Source: Sisyra terminalis (lineage: Eukaryota > Arthropoda > Insecta > Neuroptera > Sisyridae). From it: a DNA stretch of 64,000 nt. The stretch covers positions 9,362,001 through 9,426,000 of the forward strand of contig OY292280.1 in NCBI GenBank assembly GCA_958496175.1. The letters are read 5' to 3'. Shown here one piece after another: positions 33,448 to 44,889 of this stretch; the stretch's first letter is position 1, and every line of letters starts with the position of its first letter. The translations under genes and the position numbers were made by a program. The notes below the pieces were generated by a model. The model saw nothing but the letters and a program-made list of their open reading frames with translations, had not been told where the DNA came from and made no database searches.

Positions 33448-34916
33448 AGAATTACACTAAGATTTCTCAAATTCGAAAGGGGTTGGTTTATCAGTGATCG
33501 ATTAGTTTGGCGCCGACTAAAAATTTATTACAAATATTGGTCATTTTTATATAACTGGATTTTTTCCCCTTTTTTGTCAATTCTATTTTTGAAGAGGTTA
33601 GTAAAGAAGTTACTCGAATAACCTTAAAAATCTTATGATTTTTACAGACTTTTTAATAAGAAAAGAACAAAAAAAAGATTTCTCCTAATGGAAATGAATA
33701 AGTTTAAAAATGATGGAATAGCTTGGCGCCGGTTTAAAATTAGTTATAGAGATATTGAAAAGGATTTTTTTTTAGTTTTCTTAAAGAAATTATAGTCAAC
33801 CTTTGATTAGCGTTAAGAATCTAATGATGTTCAAAAGTTTTTTGTAAGGGCATAAAATAACACAAAATTTTCTCAAAATTGAATGGGGTTGATGTATAAG
33901 TAGTCGATTAGCTTGGCGCCGACTTAAAGTTAGTTACAAAGAATAGTCATTAGTGTGGAAAAGAATTTTTATCAATTTTCTTCGGTTGTAATTTTTCTAA
34001 TTTAAGATTTTTAAAAATTATATTTATTCCTCAATTGGCCTTAAAATTATGATATTCATAAACTTTTATAGGGGAGAAGAATAATACTGAGATTTCGAAA
34101 AACCGAAGGGGGTTGGAGTAAAAGTGGTCAGTTTGACACCGACTCAAATTTAGTTATGAATTTTAGTCATTTAGAATGAAAATGATTTTTTTTTGCTGTT
34201 TCTTCGATTTTTTTTTGGTTTTAAGTTTTCTAAAGAAATTATATCCACCATTTGAATGGTCTTAAGGATCATTGATATTTATGGAATTTTTAGGGGAAAA
34301 TAGTTACTCGAAAATTTCTCAAAATGGAAAGGGATTGGATTAAAAGAGGTCGATTAGTCTGGCGCCGACTTGTTATTCGTTACGGAGAAACTGAAAAAAA
34401 AATCCCATTTTCTTTGGTTTTATTTTTTTTGTATTAAATTTTTCTTAAGAATCATATTCACTCTTCGATTGGCTTTAGCAATCCTATGATATTCACATAA
34501 GTATTTAGGGGGAAAGAATAACCCGAAAATTTCTTAAAATGGAAAGGGGTTGATGGAATTATTTGTTGGTTAGTTTGGCGCCGACTTAAATTTAGATACG
34601 GAGATTAATAAATGGATTTTTTTCCAGTTTTTGTTCGGTTTTTTTTGTTTTAAAGTTTTTATAAGGAAATCATATCCACCCTTTGATTAGTCTTAAGAAT
34701 CTAATAATATTCACAGAAATTTTAGGGGAAAAGAATAACAGATTTCTCAAAATGGAAAGAGGGGTTGATTTGCCTTGGAATGGCTCATACATATATATTA
34801 AGGTTATATTTGTTCTATTTTTTGTAGAAATTGCATCATGCCAATTTATGCATCTTATCGGATTTTTGTATGAAAAAAAAAATTTTCCGGTTTTCCTTAT
34901 GAAGCTTTTCGTACGA

Positions 34917-37273
34917 AAAATTTATCCAAACGGTGTCAAACAAAAAAATGAAGATTGGAAAAAATATTCAAAGTACTAGGAACAAATAATAATGAGTCAA
35001 AACTATTTATTCCATGCGCTACATTTCGACCTGGTTATTGAGCCTTCCTCAGGCGTTCGTAAATAATCGCTTTAACCTTGTTAAAAATAATCATTGTCCA
35101 TTCATCTTTATACGGTACAGTTGGTAAAAACAATCATAAAACTCCCAAGATACATAATTTTTTTTTGCCATTAAAATATATACAATAAAATTTCAATAAA
35201 AATAATTAAAATTGGTTAAAACGCCTGAGGAAGGCTCAATAACCGGGTCGAAACGTCGCGCATGTAATAAATAGTTTTGACTGATTATTATTTGATCCTA
35301 GTCCTCGGAATATTTTTACCAATTTATCATCATCGAGGATCTGAAACTCTACAATTTAAAAAAAAAAATCTATTCAAAAAAAAAATTTATCCAAACGGTG
35401 TCAAACAAAAAAATGAAGATTGGAAAAAATATTCAAAGTACTAGGAACAAATAATAATGAGTCAAAACTATTTATTCCATGCGCTACATTTCGACCTGGT
35501 TATTGAGCCTTCCTCAGGTGTTCGTAAATAATCGCTTTAACCTTGTTAAAAATAATCATTGTCCATTCATCTTTATACGGTACAGTTGGTAAAAACAATC
35601 ATAAAACTCCCAAGATACATAATTTTTTTTTTACCATTAAAATATATAAAATAAAATTTCAATAAAAATAATTAAAATCGGTTAAAACGCCTGAGGAAGG
35701 CTCAATAACCGGGTCGAAACGTCGCGCATGTAATAAATAGTTTTGACTGATTATTATTTGATCCTGGTCCTCTGAATATTTATACCAATTTATCATCATC
35801 GAGGATCTGAAACTCTACAATTTAAAAAAAAAATCTATTAAAAAAAAAATTTATCCAAACGGTGTCAAACAAAAAAATGAAGATTGGAAAAAATATTCAA
35901 AGTACTAGGAACAAATAATAATCAGTCAAAACTATTTATTACATGCGCGACATTTCGACCTGGTTATTGAGCCTTCCTCAGGCGTTCGTAAATAATCGCT
36001 TTAACCTTGTTAAAAATAATCATTGTCCATTCATCTTTATACGGTACAGTTGGTAAAAACAATCATTAAACTCCCAAGATACATAATTTTTTTTGCCATT
36101 AAAATATATAAAATAAAATTTCAATAAAAATAATTAAAATTGGTTAAAACGCCTGAGGAAGGCTCAATAACCGGGTCGAAACGTCGCGCATGTAATAAAT
36201 AGTTTTGACTGATTATTATTTGATCCTGGTCCTCTGAATATTTATACCAATTTATCATCATCGAGGATCTGAAACTCTACAATTTAAAAAAAAAATCTAT
36301 TAAAAAAAAAATTTATCCAAACGGTGTCAAACAAAAAAATGAAGATTGGAAAAAATATTCAAAGTACTAGGAACAAATAATAATCAGTCAAAACTATTTA
36401 TTACATACACGACATTTCGACCTGGTTATTGAGCCTTCCTCAGGCGTTCGTAAATAATCGCTTTAACCTTGTTAAAAATAATCATTGTCCATTCATCTTT
36501 ATACGGTACAGTTGGTAAAAACAATCATTAAACTCCCAAGATACATAATTTTTTTTGCCATTAAAATATATAAAATAAAATTTCAATAAAAATAATTAAA
36601 ATTGGTTAAAACGCCTGAGGAAGGCTCAATAACCGGGTCGAAACGTCGCGCATGTAATAAATAGTTTTGACTGATTATTATTTGATCCTAGTCCTCGGAA
36701 TATTTTTACCAATTTATCATCATCGAGGATCTGAAACTCTACAATTTAAAAAAAAAAATCTATTCAAAAAAAAAATTTATCCAAACGGTGTCAAACAAAA
36801 AAATGAAGATTGGAAAAAATATTCAAAGTACTAGGAACAAATAATAATCAGTCAAAACTATTTATTACATGCGCGACATTTCGACCTGGTTATTGAGCCT
36901 TCCTCAGGTGTTCGTAAATAATCGCTTTAACCTTGTTAAAAATAATCATTGTCCATTCATCTTTATACGGTACAGTTGGTAAAAACAATCATAAAACTCC
37001 CAAGATACATAATTTTTTTTTTACCATTAAAATATATAAAATAAAATTTCAATAAAAATAATTAAAATTGGTTAAAACGCCTGAGGAAGGCTCAATAACC
37101 GGGTCGAAACGTCGCGCATGTAATAAATAGTTTTGACTGATTATTATTTGATCCTAGTCCTCGGAATATTTTTACCAATTTATCATCATCGAGGATCTGA
37201 AACTCTACAATTTAAAAAAAAAATCTATTCAAAAAAAAAATTTATCCAAACGGTGTCAAACAAAAAAATGAAG
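34917..37273. repeat. Five tandem ~464-bp palindromic units with CGAAACGT motif
   Basis: AAAGTACTAGGAACAAATAA starts at 34970, 35435, 35899, 36361 and 36825 (spacing 462-465). Copies are nearly identical. Each unit is a foldback. An outer arm (AATATTCAAAGTACTAGGAA then TAATAATGAGTCAAAACTAT) leads to a minus-strand motif (TTCGACCTGGTTATTGAGCC then TTCCTCAGG). A plus-strand motif follows (CCTGAGGAAGGCTCAATAAC then CGGGTCGAAACGTCGCGC) and then the mirrored outer arm. The motif has the same layout as the CGAAAT family. Oligo-A tracts and CCAAACGGTGTCAAAC link units. Confidence 0.95.
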
Positions 37274-37279
37274 TTTGAG

Positions 37280-37900
37280 CTGTCGGCTTGTCACTTATAC
37301 CGAAAACATCCTCACGAAAAATGATTTGGTGAAACCATAAAACCGAGGGGGGTGGGAAAAAGCGTTTTTCCATTATTAAATTCATATTAAAATAAAGCGA
37401 AACGGGAAATTCATCATGTACGATATATGCATGTTAAATGTGAGTTACTATACGAGAACATTTGCATTTCTCTAATCATAAGACATATAGAAGCGAAATG
37501 TTTGCCTCCCTTCTACCACTCGTTTGCCGGAAAATTATTGTTAGAACAACGGAAAACTTCCTATTATGTCAGACATTGGATTGTATGAATAAAATATATT
37601 CGAATCCAAGGCATTGGGGTTCAAAAGAATTGTCTACACGTGCGCATTCAAATCATTCCTGTATTTACGAGGAATATACCAGAAGTATGGTGACTTTTTG
37701 TGCTACCCCATTTTTGGGAGATCTTGTCATTGATGCACCATTTGTGTTTTCTTGGCCCAATTGGTCCACACATTCGGCTGGTAAACAAGTAAACAATAAC
37801 GAAATCGAATTCCAACGAAAATATGTTTTCGTGCCGTTTATATCGGTCGTAAACTTCAAGAATATTGAACATTCAATCGGAATAAATTTATAGAAATATA
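37280..37900. other. Single-copy island; longest open frame of the window
   Basis: Less AT-rich. A plus-strand frame is open to 37893 (about 131 codons from the ATG at 37498), but a 74-codon minus-strand frame overlaps it and the composition shows no clear domain, signal peptide or repeat. I treat it as a non-coding island; it could hold an unrecognised exon. Confidence 0.3.
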
Positions 37901-39397
37901 TCTACTTTTGAACATTGCTAAAACTGTTTTTCTTCCAATTGCCCGTATTTGGCAATTTAAAAAAATCCTTCTCTTTCAAAAGCTCTATTCTGTCAAAACA
38001 AAACATGAGCTTGCAACTATATTTTCCTGAATAAAGAAAACAAAAATATATAGTTTACAGAAATATATAACTAATAGTAGTATAATTTCACAATATTTTT
38101 TTTTGGTATCCTAAATCAAATTTTGGATGTATCTTTCAAAAATAGTTGAAATTTTGGTCTAGTCTAAAATATGTTATTTTGTAGCCTAATAGATTAAATA
38201 TAGTATCCTTTGTATCTCGGTGCTTTTCAATCCTTCCTGGGGATCTTCTATATCCTATAGCAATACTGGAATAATCTATTGCTTACTACCTTTAAAAGAA
38301 TCTTTAAGACGTGGCTCATAAGACTTATCATTCAGAAATCCCGTGTGCTTCTATAGTCTAACTGGGAACTTTCTATAGCCTATACCCACTTTTTTAATAG
38401 TATATTGCTAACTATCTTCAATATAATCCTTAAGACGTAACTCATAAGACTTGTCTTTCTGAAATCTCTGCAGTATTGGATATAATGTTTTCTTTTCAGG
38501 AAGATAATAACGCAGATCTTAAACTGGATATGCAAGAGTTCCCCAGATTATATAGAAAGTTGAAATAATAGTTGTGCTGATCAAAATTTCGAAAGTGTGA
38601 CAGTGATATATTTGAAAGAAACCAGCGAATTTAAATAATGGAGTGAATACTTTTGTAGATTTGTACTTCATGTATGGTTTGTGTTCCAGTGTTTCAAAAT
38701 CCTTACTGGGGATGTTCTATACTCTTTTTTTGAATTATCTATTGTATAGTATCTTCAATAGGATCTTTAAGACGTGGCTCAAAAAACTTATCACTCTAAA
38801 ATCCCGAGTGCTTCCCTTGTACCCCGGTGCTTCTATAGTCTAACTGAGAATTTTCTATAGTCTATACGCATTTCTTGAATAATCTTTTGTATATTATCTT
38901 CAATAGAATCCTTAAGACGCAACTCATAAGACATATCTTTCTGAAATCTCTGCAATATTGGAGATCAGGTTCTTTTCGAAAAGACAATAACGCAAAACCT
39001 CAACTGGACATGCAGGATTTCCCCAGATAATATAAAAAATTTAAATAATAGTTGTGCTAAAAGTTATCGACCAAAATTTTGGGAAGTGTAACTCCAAAAG
39101 TAGTAGTGATATATTTGACAGAAACCAGCGAATTTAAATAATGTAGTGAATACTTTTGTAGACTTGTAGAGTAAGACGAGTATCTTTTGTACTCCAGTGC
39201 TTCAGAATCCTTACTAGGGATCTTCTATACTCACTTATTGATTAATCTATTCTATAGTATCATCAATAGGATCTTTAAGACGTGGCTCATATGACTTACC
39301 ACTTTGAAATCCCGAGTGCTTCCTTTGTACCCCGGTGCTTCTATAGCCTAACTGAGAATTTTCTTTAGCCTATATGCACTTCTTGAATAATCTATTG

Positions 39398-39582
39398 CAT
39401 TGCTTCCTAACCTGTGGTCCGCGGACCCCTGGGGGTCCGCGGTCCCATTTGAAAAAGTTTGTTTTTTAATTTAATGAAAGAATACTAAAATATAATATTG
39501 TCCGAAAATTGCACTCAGGAGTCCTTGGCATTACGTTTGATTTCCTTGGGGGTCTGCGGCTGAAAAAGGTTAGAAACCGCCG
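39398..39582. mobile_element. 185-bp hAT-like MITE with perfect 8-bp target duplication
   Basis: ATCTATTG flanks both sides exactly (39390-39397 and 39583-39590). Terminal repeats are CATTGCTTCCTAACCTGTGG on the left and CGGCGGTTTCTAACCTTTTT in reverse complement on the right. Near the left end lies a GC-rich palindrome (CCGCGGACCCC around a short centre). The sister unit near 38871-38915 has the same host sequence without the insert, giving an empty site. Confidence 0.9.
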
Positions 39583-39636
39583 ATCTATTGTATACTATCT
39601 TCATTAGAATCTTTAAGACGTAACTCATAAGATTTA

Positions 39637-39746
39637 AGCAGGCCATTCTCGCTCCGACTTTCAAAGTTGGATATCTAGTCGAACTAGTCGGATCATTTAG
39701 GCAATCCGACTAGCAGTACTGCAAGTCAAAGCGTGCATGGCCAGCT
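39637..39746. mobile_element. 110-bp MITE with TTA target duplication
   Basis: The ends AGCAGGCCATTCTCGCTCC and, in reverse complement, AGCTGGCCATGCACGCTTTG are inverted repeats. TTA flanks both sides (39634-39636 and 39747-39749). Sister units read GACTTATC at the same place with no insert. A 3-bp TTA duplication fits PIF/Harbinger-type MITEs, though other 3-bp superfamilies are possible. Confidence 0.8.
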
Positions 39747-39899
39747 TTATCTTTCTGAAATCTCTGCAATACTGGGGATAATGTTTTTTTCGGAAAGGCA
39801 ATTACGCAGAACTCAACTAGGCATGCAGGATTTCCCCAGATTATATAAAGAGTAGAAGAAATTGATTCTATTTTAATACAAAAGTTCAAATCACTAAAA

Positions 39900-41080
39900 C
39901 TTGGGGTCAATCCAAAAAAAAAAGAGTGCTATTTTTGAGGGAAACCAGCGAATTGAAAAAAATAGATTGTTACTTGTAAATATAATGTTAATTATCATTG
40001 ATATTTTATTTCTGGGGGCTTTTTGGTGTTTGGGTGTGTGGTTCTTTTGTACTATAGTCTTTGATGTTATATAGCAGTGGGGCTGATAGAGTTGCCAGTA
40101 TAAGCGCATTGGAATTATAAGTGATCAGTTTTTTCGATGAGTCTTTTGCAGCTTTGTTCGATTAATTGGACTCATCTGGAGTTCTAGATAAAATGACGAA
40201 TCGAATTGTGATTTGTTGTCGAATGGAATTCGATCAGTAATGACGTGATGTTGCCTTCGTAGTGTAACACCCAGAAAACGACAAGTTAATTGGCAATTTG
40301 TTTATTTTACACTTTTGCTGATTCAATTTCTCATTAAGACTTATGAGACTTCCGCACGAGAAGCTTTGCCAATAAATGTCATTCCGTGAAAATCGGAGAA
40401 AACACGATATCTGATTGCAGTGAAGTGCAATATGTCACATGGTAATTATTTGTGAAGAGGCGCTGACATATTTGTTATGGAAATGTGGTATATTCGATAA
40501 AACAAAACAAAAGAAAAAACGCCGTGAAATTAGCCGACTCGCTCCTATCTTCATGCCTCTAGATGTAATAATTCGGATGTAATATCATTTTTTTTTTAAT
40601 AAAAAGTGTTGCAAAACAGGGTCATCATTTCATCCCCTCGAGATTATGAAATGATATAAAAGAAAAATTATCCTAATTAAAATGCAGATAAAGCAATCAT
40701 TCTGTATAATGCGTTTATATTTTATTTTGTAATTATGCTGCTCTACATTATCTGCTAACGTATGAATGTGAGGTGATTGCTAATTGTTAGATGGGTTAGG
40801 GTCATTTCATGTTCCATGTTTCCAGTTTCGACGCCAACACATACAAATATGGGGGTGTAGGGGATGCACGATATGATAATAGGGGAAATGGGGGAAATGT
40901 GTCACACGACCACCTTCTATTCAAGCACCCTCTTAGCATTGTTCCAGTTACGTCTCACTGATAACCACAGATGGACGTTTAGCACTTGTTTTACCCCCGA
41001 ACGCAACAAATTTTACAGATTCTATCTTTACACATTAAAAAAAACACAATCATATCAATTTATATGTAGAAACTAGCAAC
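39900..41080. other. Unassigned region with single-copy island
   Basis: 40.1-40.5 and 40.77-41.0 kb are less AT-rich. Short frames on both strands show no recognisable domain. Candidate non-coding functional DNA. Confidence 0.3.
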
Positions 41081-41091
41081 TATGGCTTCAT

Positions 41092-42010
41092 AAACTCCAA
41101 AATATCCGAATTTCCTTCCGGAAATTAATAAGATATATAAACTAATTTTAATATGAGAAAAAAATAAATCATACAAACTAGTCATAAGACAATTTTATGA
41201 CGATTTTTTATTGTTAAAAATTGTTATTTGCCGTTGTTTTAACTACTAAGGTCTAAGCGACTCTAGTAGAAATAAAATTCCATAAACCGAAAAATATCGA
41301 AAATTTGCTTGAAATTTGTATCGAGAAAATTTTCGATATTTCTCGGTTTACGGAATTTTAATTCTACTAGAGTCGTTGGATAATTTGTAATTTGAATTTC
41401 CTTTCGGAAATTAAGTACTAGTATACACTAATTTTAGTATGGGAGAAAATTAAATCATACAAACTAGTCATAAGACAATTTTATGACGATTTTTTATTGT
41501 AAAAAATTGTTATTTGCCGTTGTTTTAACTACTAAGGTCTAAACGACTCTAGTAGAAATAAAATTCCATAAACCGAAAAATATCGAAAATTTGCTTGAAA
41601 TTTGTATCGAGAAAATTTTCGATATTTCTCGGTTTACGGAATTTTAACTCTACTAGAGTCGTTGGATAATTTCTAATTTGAATTTCCTATCGGAAATTAA
41701 TAAGTAGTATACACTAATCTTAGTATGGGAGATAATTAAATCATACTAACTAGTCATAAGACCAATTTATGACGATTTTTTATTGTTAAAAATTGTCATT
41801 TGCCGATGTTTTATAACTACTAAGGTCTACGCGACTCTAGTAGATATAAAATTTCGTAAACCGAGAAATATCAAAAATTTGCTTGAAATTCCCTTAAACC
41901 TTAATAGTAAATTGGTCTTATGACTAGTTAGTATGATTTGATTTTCTCCTATACTAAAATTAGTTTATACTACTTATTAATTTCCGAAAGGAAATTCGGA
42001 GAGTTTGCAA
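41092..42010. repeat. 286-bp tandem array with inner hairpins, mirrored at its end
   Basis: TTGCCGTTGTTTTAACTACT or a variant recurs near 41229, 41515 and 41801 (period 286). Each of the first two units contains a tight hairpin: AAATTCCATAAACCGAAAAA then TATCG pairs with CGATATTTCTCGGTTTACGG. The block beyond 41885 is the mirror of the array's start (TCCGAATTTCCTTCCGGAAA and its complement). The box TAACTACTAAGGTCT...TCTAG is also in the SINE at 57.29 kb, so the unit is derived from or shared with that SINE body. Confidence 0.8.
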
Positions 42011-42205
42011 TTCATGAAGTCATAGTTCCTTAAAGAGGTTTATACTAGAGGTCCTGGAGGTGCTAGAGGTCCATTATGGCAACTTTTGATTTTGCAATCC
42101 TAAGCACATTTTTTTTTTCATTTTTTAGAATATATACAAATTAAGCTTGTCAATTGGTTCGTTAGTTACGAAATTCCAAAGTTGAAAATTCAAATCGAAA
42201 TAACA

Positions 42206-42467
42206 AATTAATTTGTGAATTATCACAAAGCAGTTACGGAGTGATCCAAACTACTTGATGACCACTGAGGAAGGTTGCTTGGCAATCGAAATACGGATCT
42301 GGGCAATACGTCACGAATATTTTTGTTTGAACTTCTGTTCAAATTTATGTTTATGGTTTAATTTTTTTATTATATTAAATTATACTACATAAATTGAACC
42401 ACAATATATTTTTTATATTGTATAAACAGTATGACTGTTCAAATTCAGCGGAAAAAATCTTATTTGA
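42206..42467 (+). mobile_element. 5'-truncated CGAAAT-family copy
   Basis: It begins in the middle of the family sequence at GTGAATTATCACAAAGCAGT. It includes one plus-strand motif (CTGAGGAAGGTTGCTTGGCA at about 42264) and runs to the complete long tail (AGCGGAAAAAATCTTATTTG then ATTAT). The whole inverted first half is absent. Loss of the 5' half with an intact 3' tail is the usual product of incomplete target-primed reverse transcription. A clear duplication was not found; AACAA occurs on both sides. Confidence 0.8.
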
Positions 42468-42609
42468 TTATAACAATAAGTTAATTCAAATTTGAGACAA
42501 TGATAGACAAAATTGATACTTAAAATATATTGGAAAATCAAAAAACGAGAAAATTATAATAAATAAAAGGAGTATTTAAAAAAATTCCCTTATATTGATC
42601 AAATGCATT

Positions 42610-43560
42610 AAAAAGATACAAAATAAATTTATCAACTAAATCTTCGTATCGATATCAAGACGAAATTAGCCAATTAATGAGAATCGTACGCTATCTAGTT
42701 GTTCATCAAAATGAGAGGTGCGCCATGCACCAAATTCTAAACAAATTTACATCCCTCGCTTTGATGCACAACTAGAAAGCTTACGATTCTCATTAATTGG
42801 CAAGTATCGTCTTAATATCGATGGGGCTACCGGTACGAATATTCAATTCATAAATTTATTTTGTACCTTTTTCGTGCATTTTTTTAATAGAAGTGTGACT
42901 ATTAAATATTTTTTTATATATTTTTATTAGTTACCATAGAAACTGTGCCTACGTATATGGCGCTGTGTGTGCCTCACTAGATTTTTCTTATTTCTTTTTG
43001 ATGCATAGTGTATTCATATATACATCCTTGTATTACGAACGGGGATGCCGGTAAAAATAAATTATGTACTTAGAATTTTTATAGGGTAAATCTTACTAAG
43101 TTAATTACTTATTAGTTACCATAGAAACTGTGCTCTCTGAGAATCGTACGCTATCTAGTTGTTCATCAAAATGAGAGGTGCTCCATGCACCAAATTCTAA
43201 ACAAAATTGGCATCCCTCGCTTTGATGCACAACTAGAAAGCTTACGATTCTCATTAATTGGCAAATATCATCTTAATATCGATGGTGGTACCGCTACGAA
43301 TATTCAATTCATAAATTTATTTTGTACCTTTTTCGTGCATTTTTTTAATAGAAATGAGACTTTTAAATCTTTTGTTATATATTTTTATTAGTTACCATAG
43401 AAACTGTGCCTTCGTAGATGGCGCTTTGTGCGCCTCACTAGATTTTTCTTATTTCTTTTTGATGCATAGTGTATTCATATATACATCCTTGTATTACTAA
43501 CGGGGATGCCAGTAAAAATAAAATATATTCTGAGAATTTTTATAGGGTAAATCATATTAA
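42610..43560. repeat. Tandem pair of ~460-bp units, each with a foldback hairpin
   Basis: GAGAATCGTACGCTATCTAG starts at 42679 and 43139. In each unit this block is mirrored about 60-100 bases later (GCACAACTAGAAAGCTTACG then ATTCTCATTAATTGGC), giving hairpin arms of roughly 40-68 bases. The rest includes GTTACCATAGAAACTGTGCC, GGCGCTGTGTGTGCCTCACT (or a variant) and ATACATCCTTGTATTAC. Short plus-strand frames in the two copies are shadows of the duplication. Confidence 0.85.
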
Positions 43561-43599
43561 GTAAATTACGTTCATAAACTTGAAATAAATTTAATCCCA

Positions 43600-44880
43600 T
43601 TTTAAAGCTGATGGTAAATTCAATGATGAATATTATACCATGCTGACGAAGTTCCACGTAAGCATTTAGTGTAAATATATTAAATATAAATAACTATGAA
43701 TGTCTATTTGGAATTGTAGAGCTTTTCATCGCAATATTCGACCGATTCAAGTGAATTAATTAATTAAGTCAATCAAGTGTCATAGGGGTATAAATATAAT
43801 GCGAATGTTGAAAATCTCAAATATTCACAAATGTTCGCTGGTAAACTCCAAGCGACTAACATCCCCTTACAACCACCCCAACGTCGATCGAATATTTGAC
43901 CGCAATTGAAATGTTCGATTGAAATATTAAAAAAAAAAAACGGAGAAAAATATTTAAAAATCAAATGTTCCAATATTTGCTTCTGTACCTATACTCGGGC
44001 ACGCCGATCGATAGTTACCCTCAATGAAAGTGGATACTATGCGAAAGGGATGAAGACATTTTCGTGATGTTTTCTTTTCATATTTTCAATCGTATAATTT
44101 TTTTATTTGTTCACAATTAATTAATAGAGGTGAGAGCTCTCGTGTACTCGTTTGACAAACAAACCTCGCCTTTCATCCCCTATTTCATCCTCTTTTGTTC
44201 ATCCCCGACGGATCGCCGAGATGGAGCGATCAAATTAATATATTTGCAATAATTAAATTAAACCCATATCACATAATAAATTAGTCCAATAATAGTAATA
44301 AATGTACCTGGATGGTTCCCATTAAACAAACAACAATAATTGACAAAAGTATTCGAAGCCACTTCCAAATTCGCATTATTCCCTCATCCCCTTACCCACT
44401 TTCCATTCCTATTGAAACTTTGCGATTAATGGACATTAATGCCGTCGAGATTTATATAAATGCGACATCGCGTCTCATTCCCATAGAAATAACGTACCTT
44501 GTTTTCAATTCAGAGTTTCTTGTTCCTTGTTTCCCGGTTTCAATGCTAAGGAGCTAGGGACTCTTGTTAATTAATAAATAAGTGGTGCTTAAATGTATAT
44601 TATGCGGTCCTTACTTAAATAAACATATAGTACATTTGCTACTAAATTCAATTTCGTTGTATAAAACTAACATTTCATCCCTCTGACACAGGAATAACGA
44701 GTTTAAATCACGTTTATCTATTTCGTTTAAAATGTCATCCCTTAGGACCATACAATTTAACGGATGCAGATAAAAAGCTTTCTTATTCTAGTACAATGAC
44801 AACGGTCTAGTAAAAAAATTAAGAAATGCACTTAAGTCTATGAATTATTCAAATTTTTAACATTTTTTTTGTCTTCTAAC
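43600..44880. other. Single-copy island, candidate regulatory DNA
   Basis: 43.8-44.0 and 44.1-44.55 kb are less AT-rich and contain mixed words such as GATCGCCGAGATGGAGCGAT beside TAATTAAATTAAAC. Open frames are short and lack domains. Not repeated elsewhere in the window as far as I can see. Confidence 0.35.
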
Positions 44881-44889
44881 TTTTGACTA

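Larger units (their letters stand above)
32600..34760. repeat. ~217-bp satellite with conserved GGCGCC box
   Basis: TTGGCGCCGACTTAAA, or a variant, occurs near 32643, 33507, 33723, 33914, 34133, 34359 and 34576. Spacing is about 190-226, apart from one gap explained by the inserted CGAAAT element. Units also share AGGGGAAAAGAATAACA, then ATTTCTCAAAATGGAAAGGG then GTTG. The self-complementary GGCGCC is kept in most units while the rest drifts to AT-rich. No protein frame. Confidence 0.8.
38170..39790. repeat. ~470-bp tandem array, about three units
   Basis: AATCTTTAAGACGTGGCTCA recurs near 38299, 38762 and 39270. The alternating half-unit CCTTAAGACGTAACTCATAA (or variant) recurs near 38429, 38909 and 39609. 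Other shared boxes are CTTTCTGAAATCTCTGCA, TCCCCAGATTATATA and GAAACCAGCGAATTTAAATA. The third unit is longer because two MITEs are inserted in it. Confidence 0.85.

Noticed and set aside
34917..37273. CRISPR array
   Set aside because: Repeats are about 464 bp and contiguous, with no short repeat-spacer pattern, in a eukaryotic context.
37462..37893. 143-codon plus-strand open frame as a gene
   Set aside because: It begins at TTG, not ATG; a minus-strand frame overlaps it; composition shows no domain, signal or motif. Kept only as a note in the island entry.
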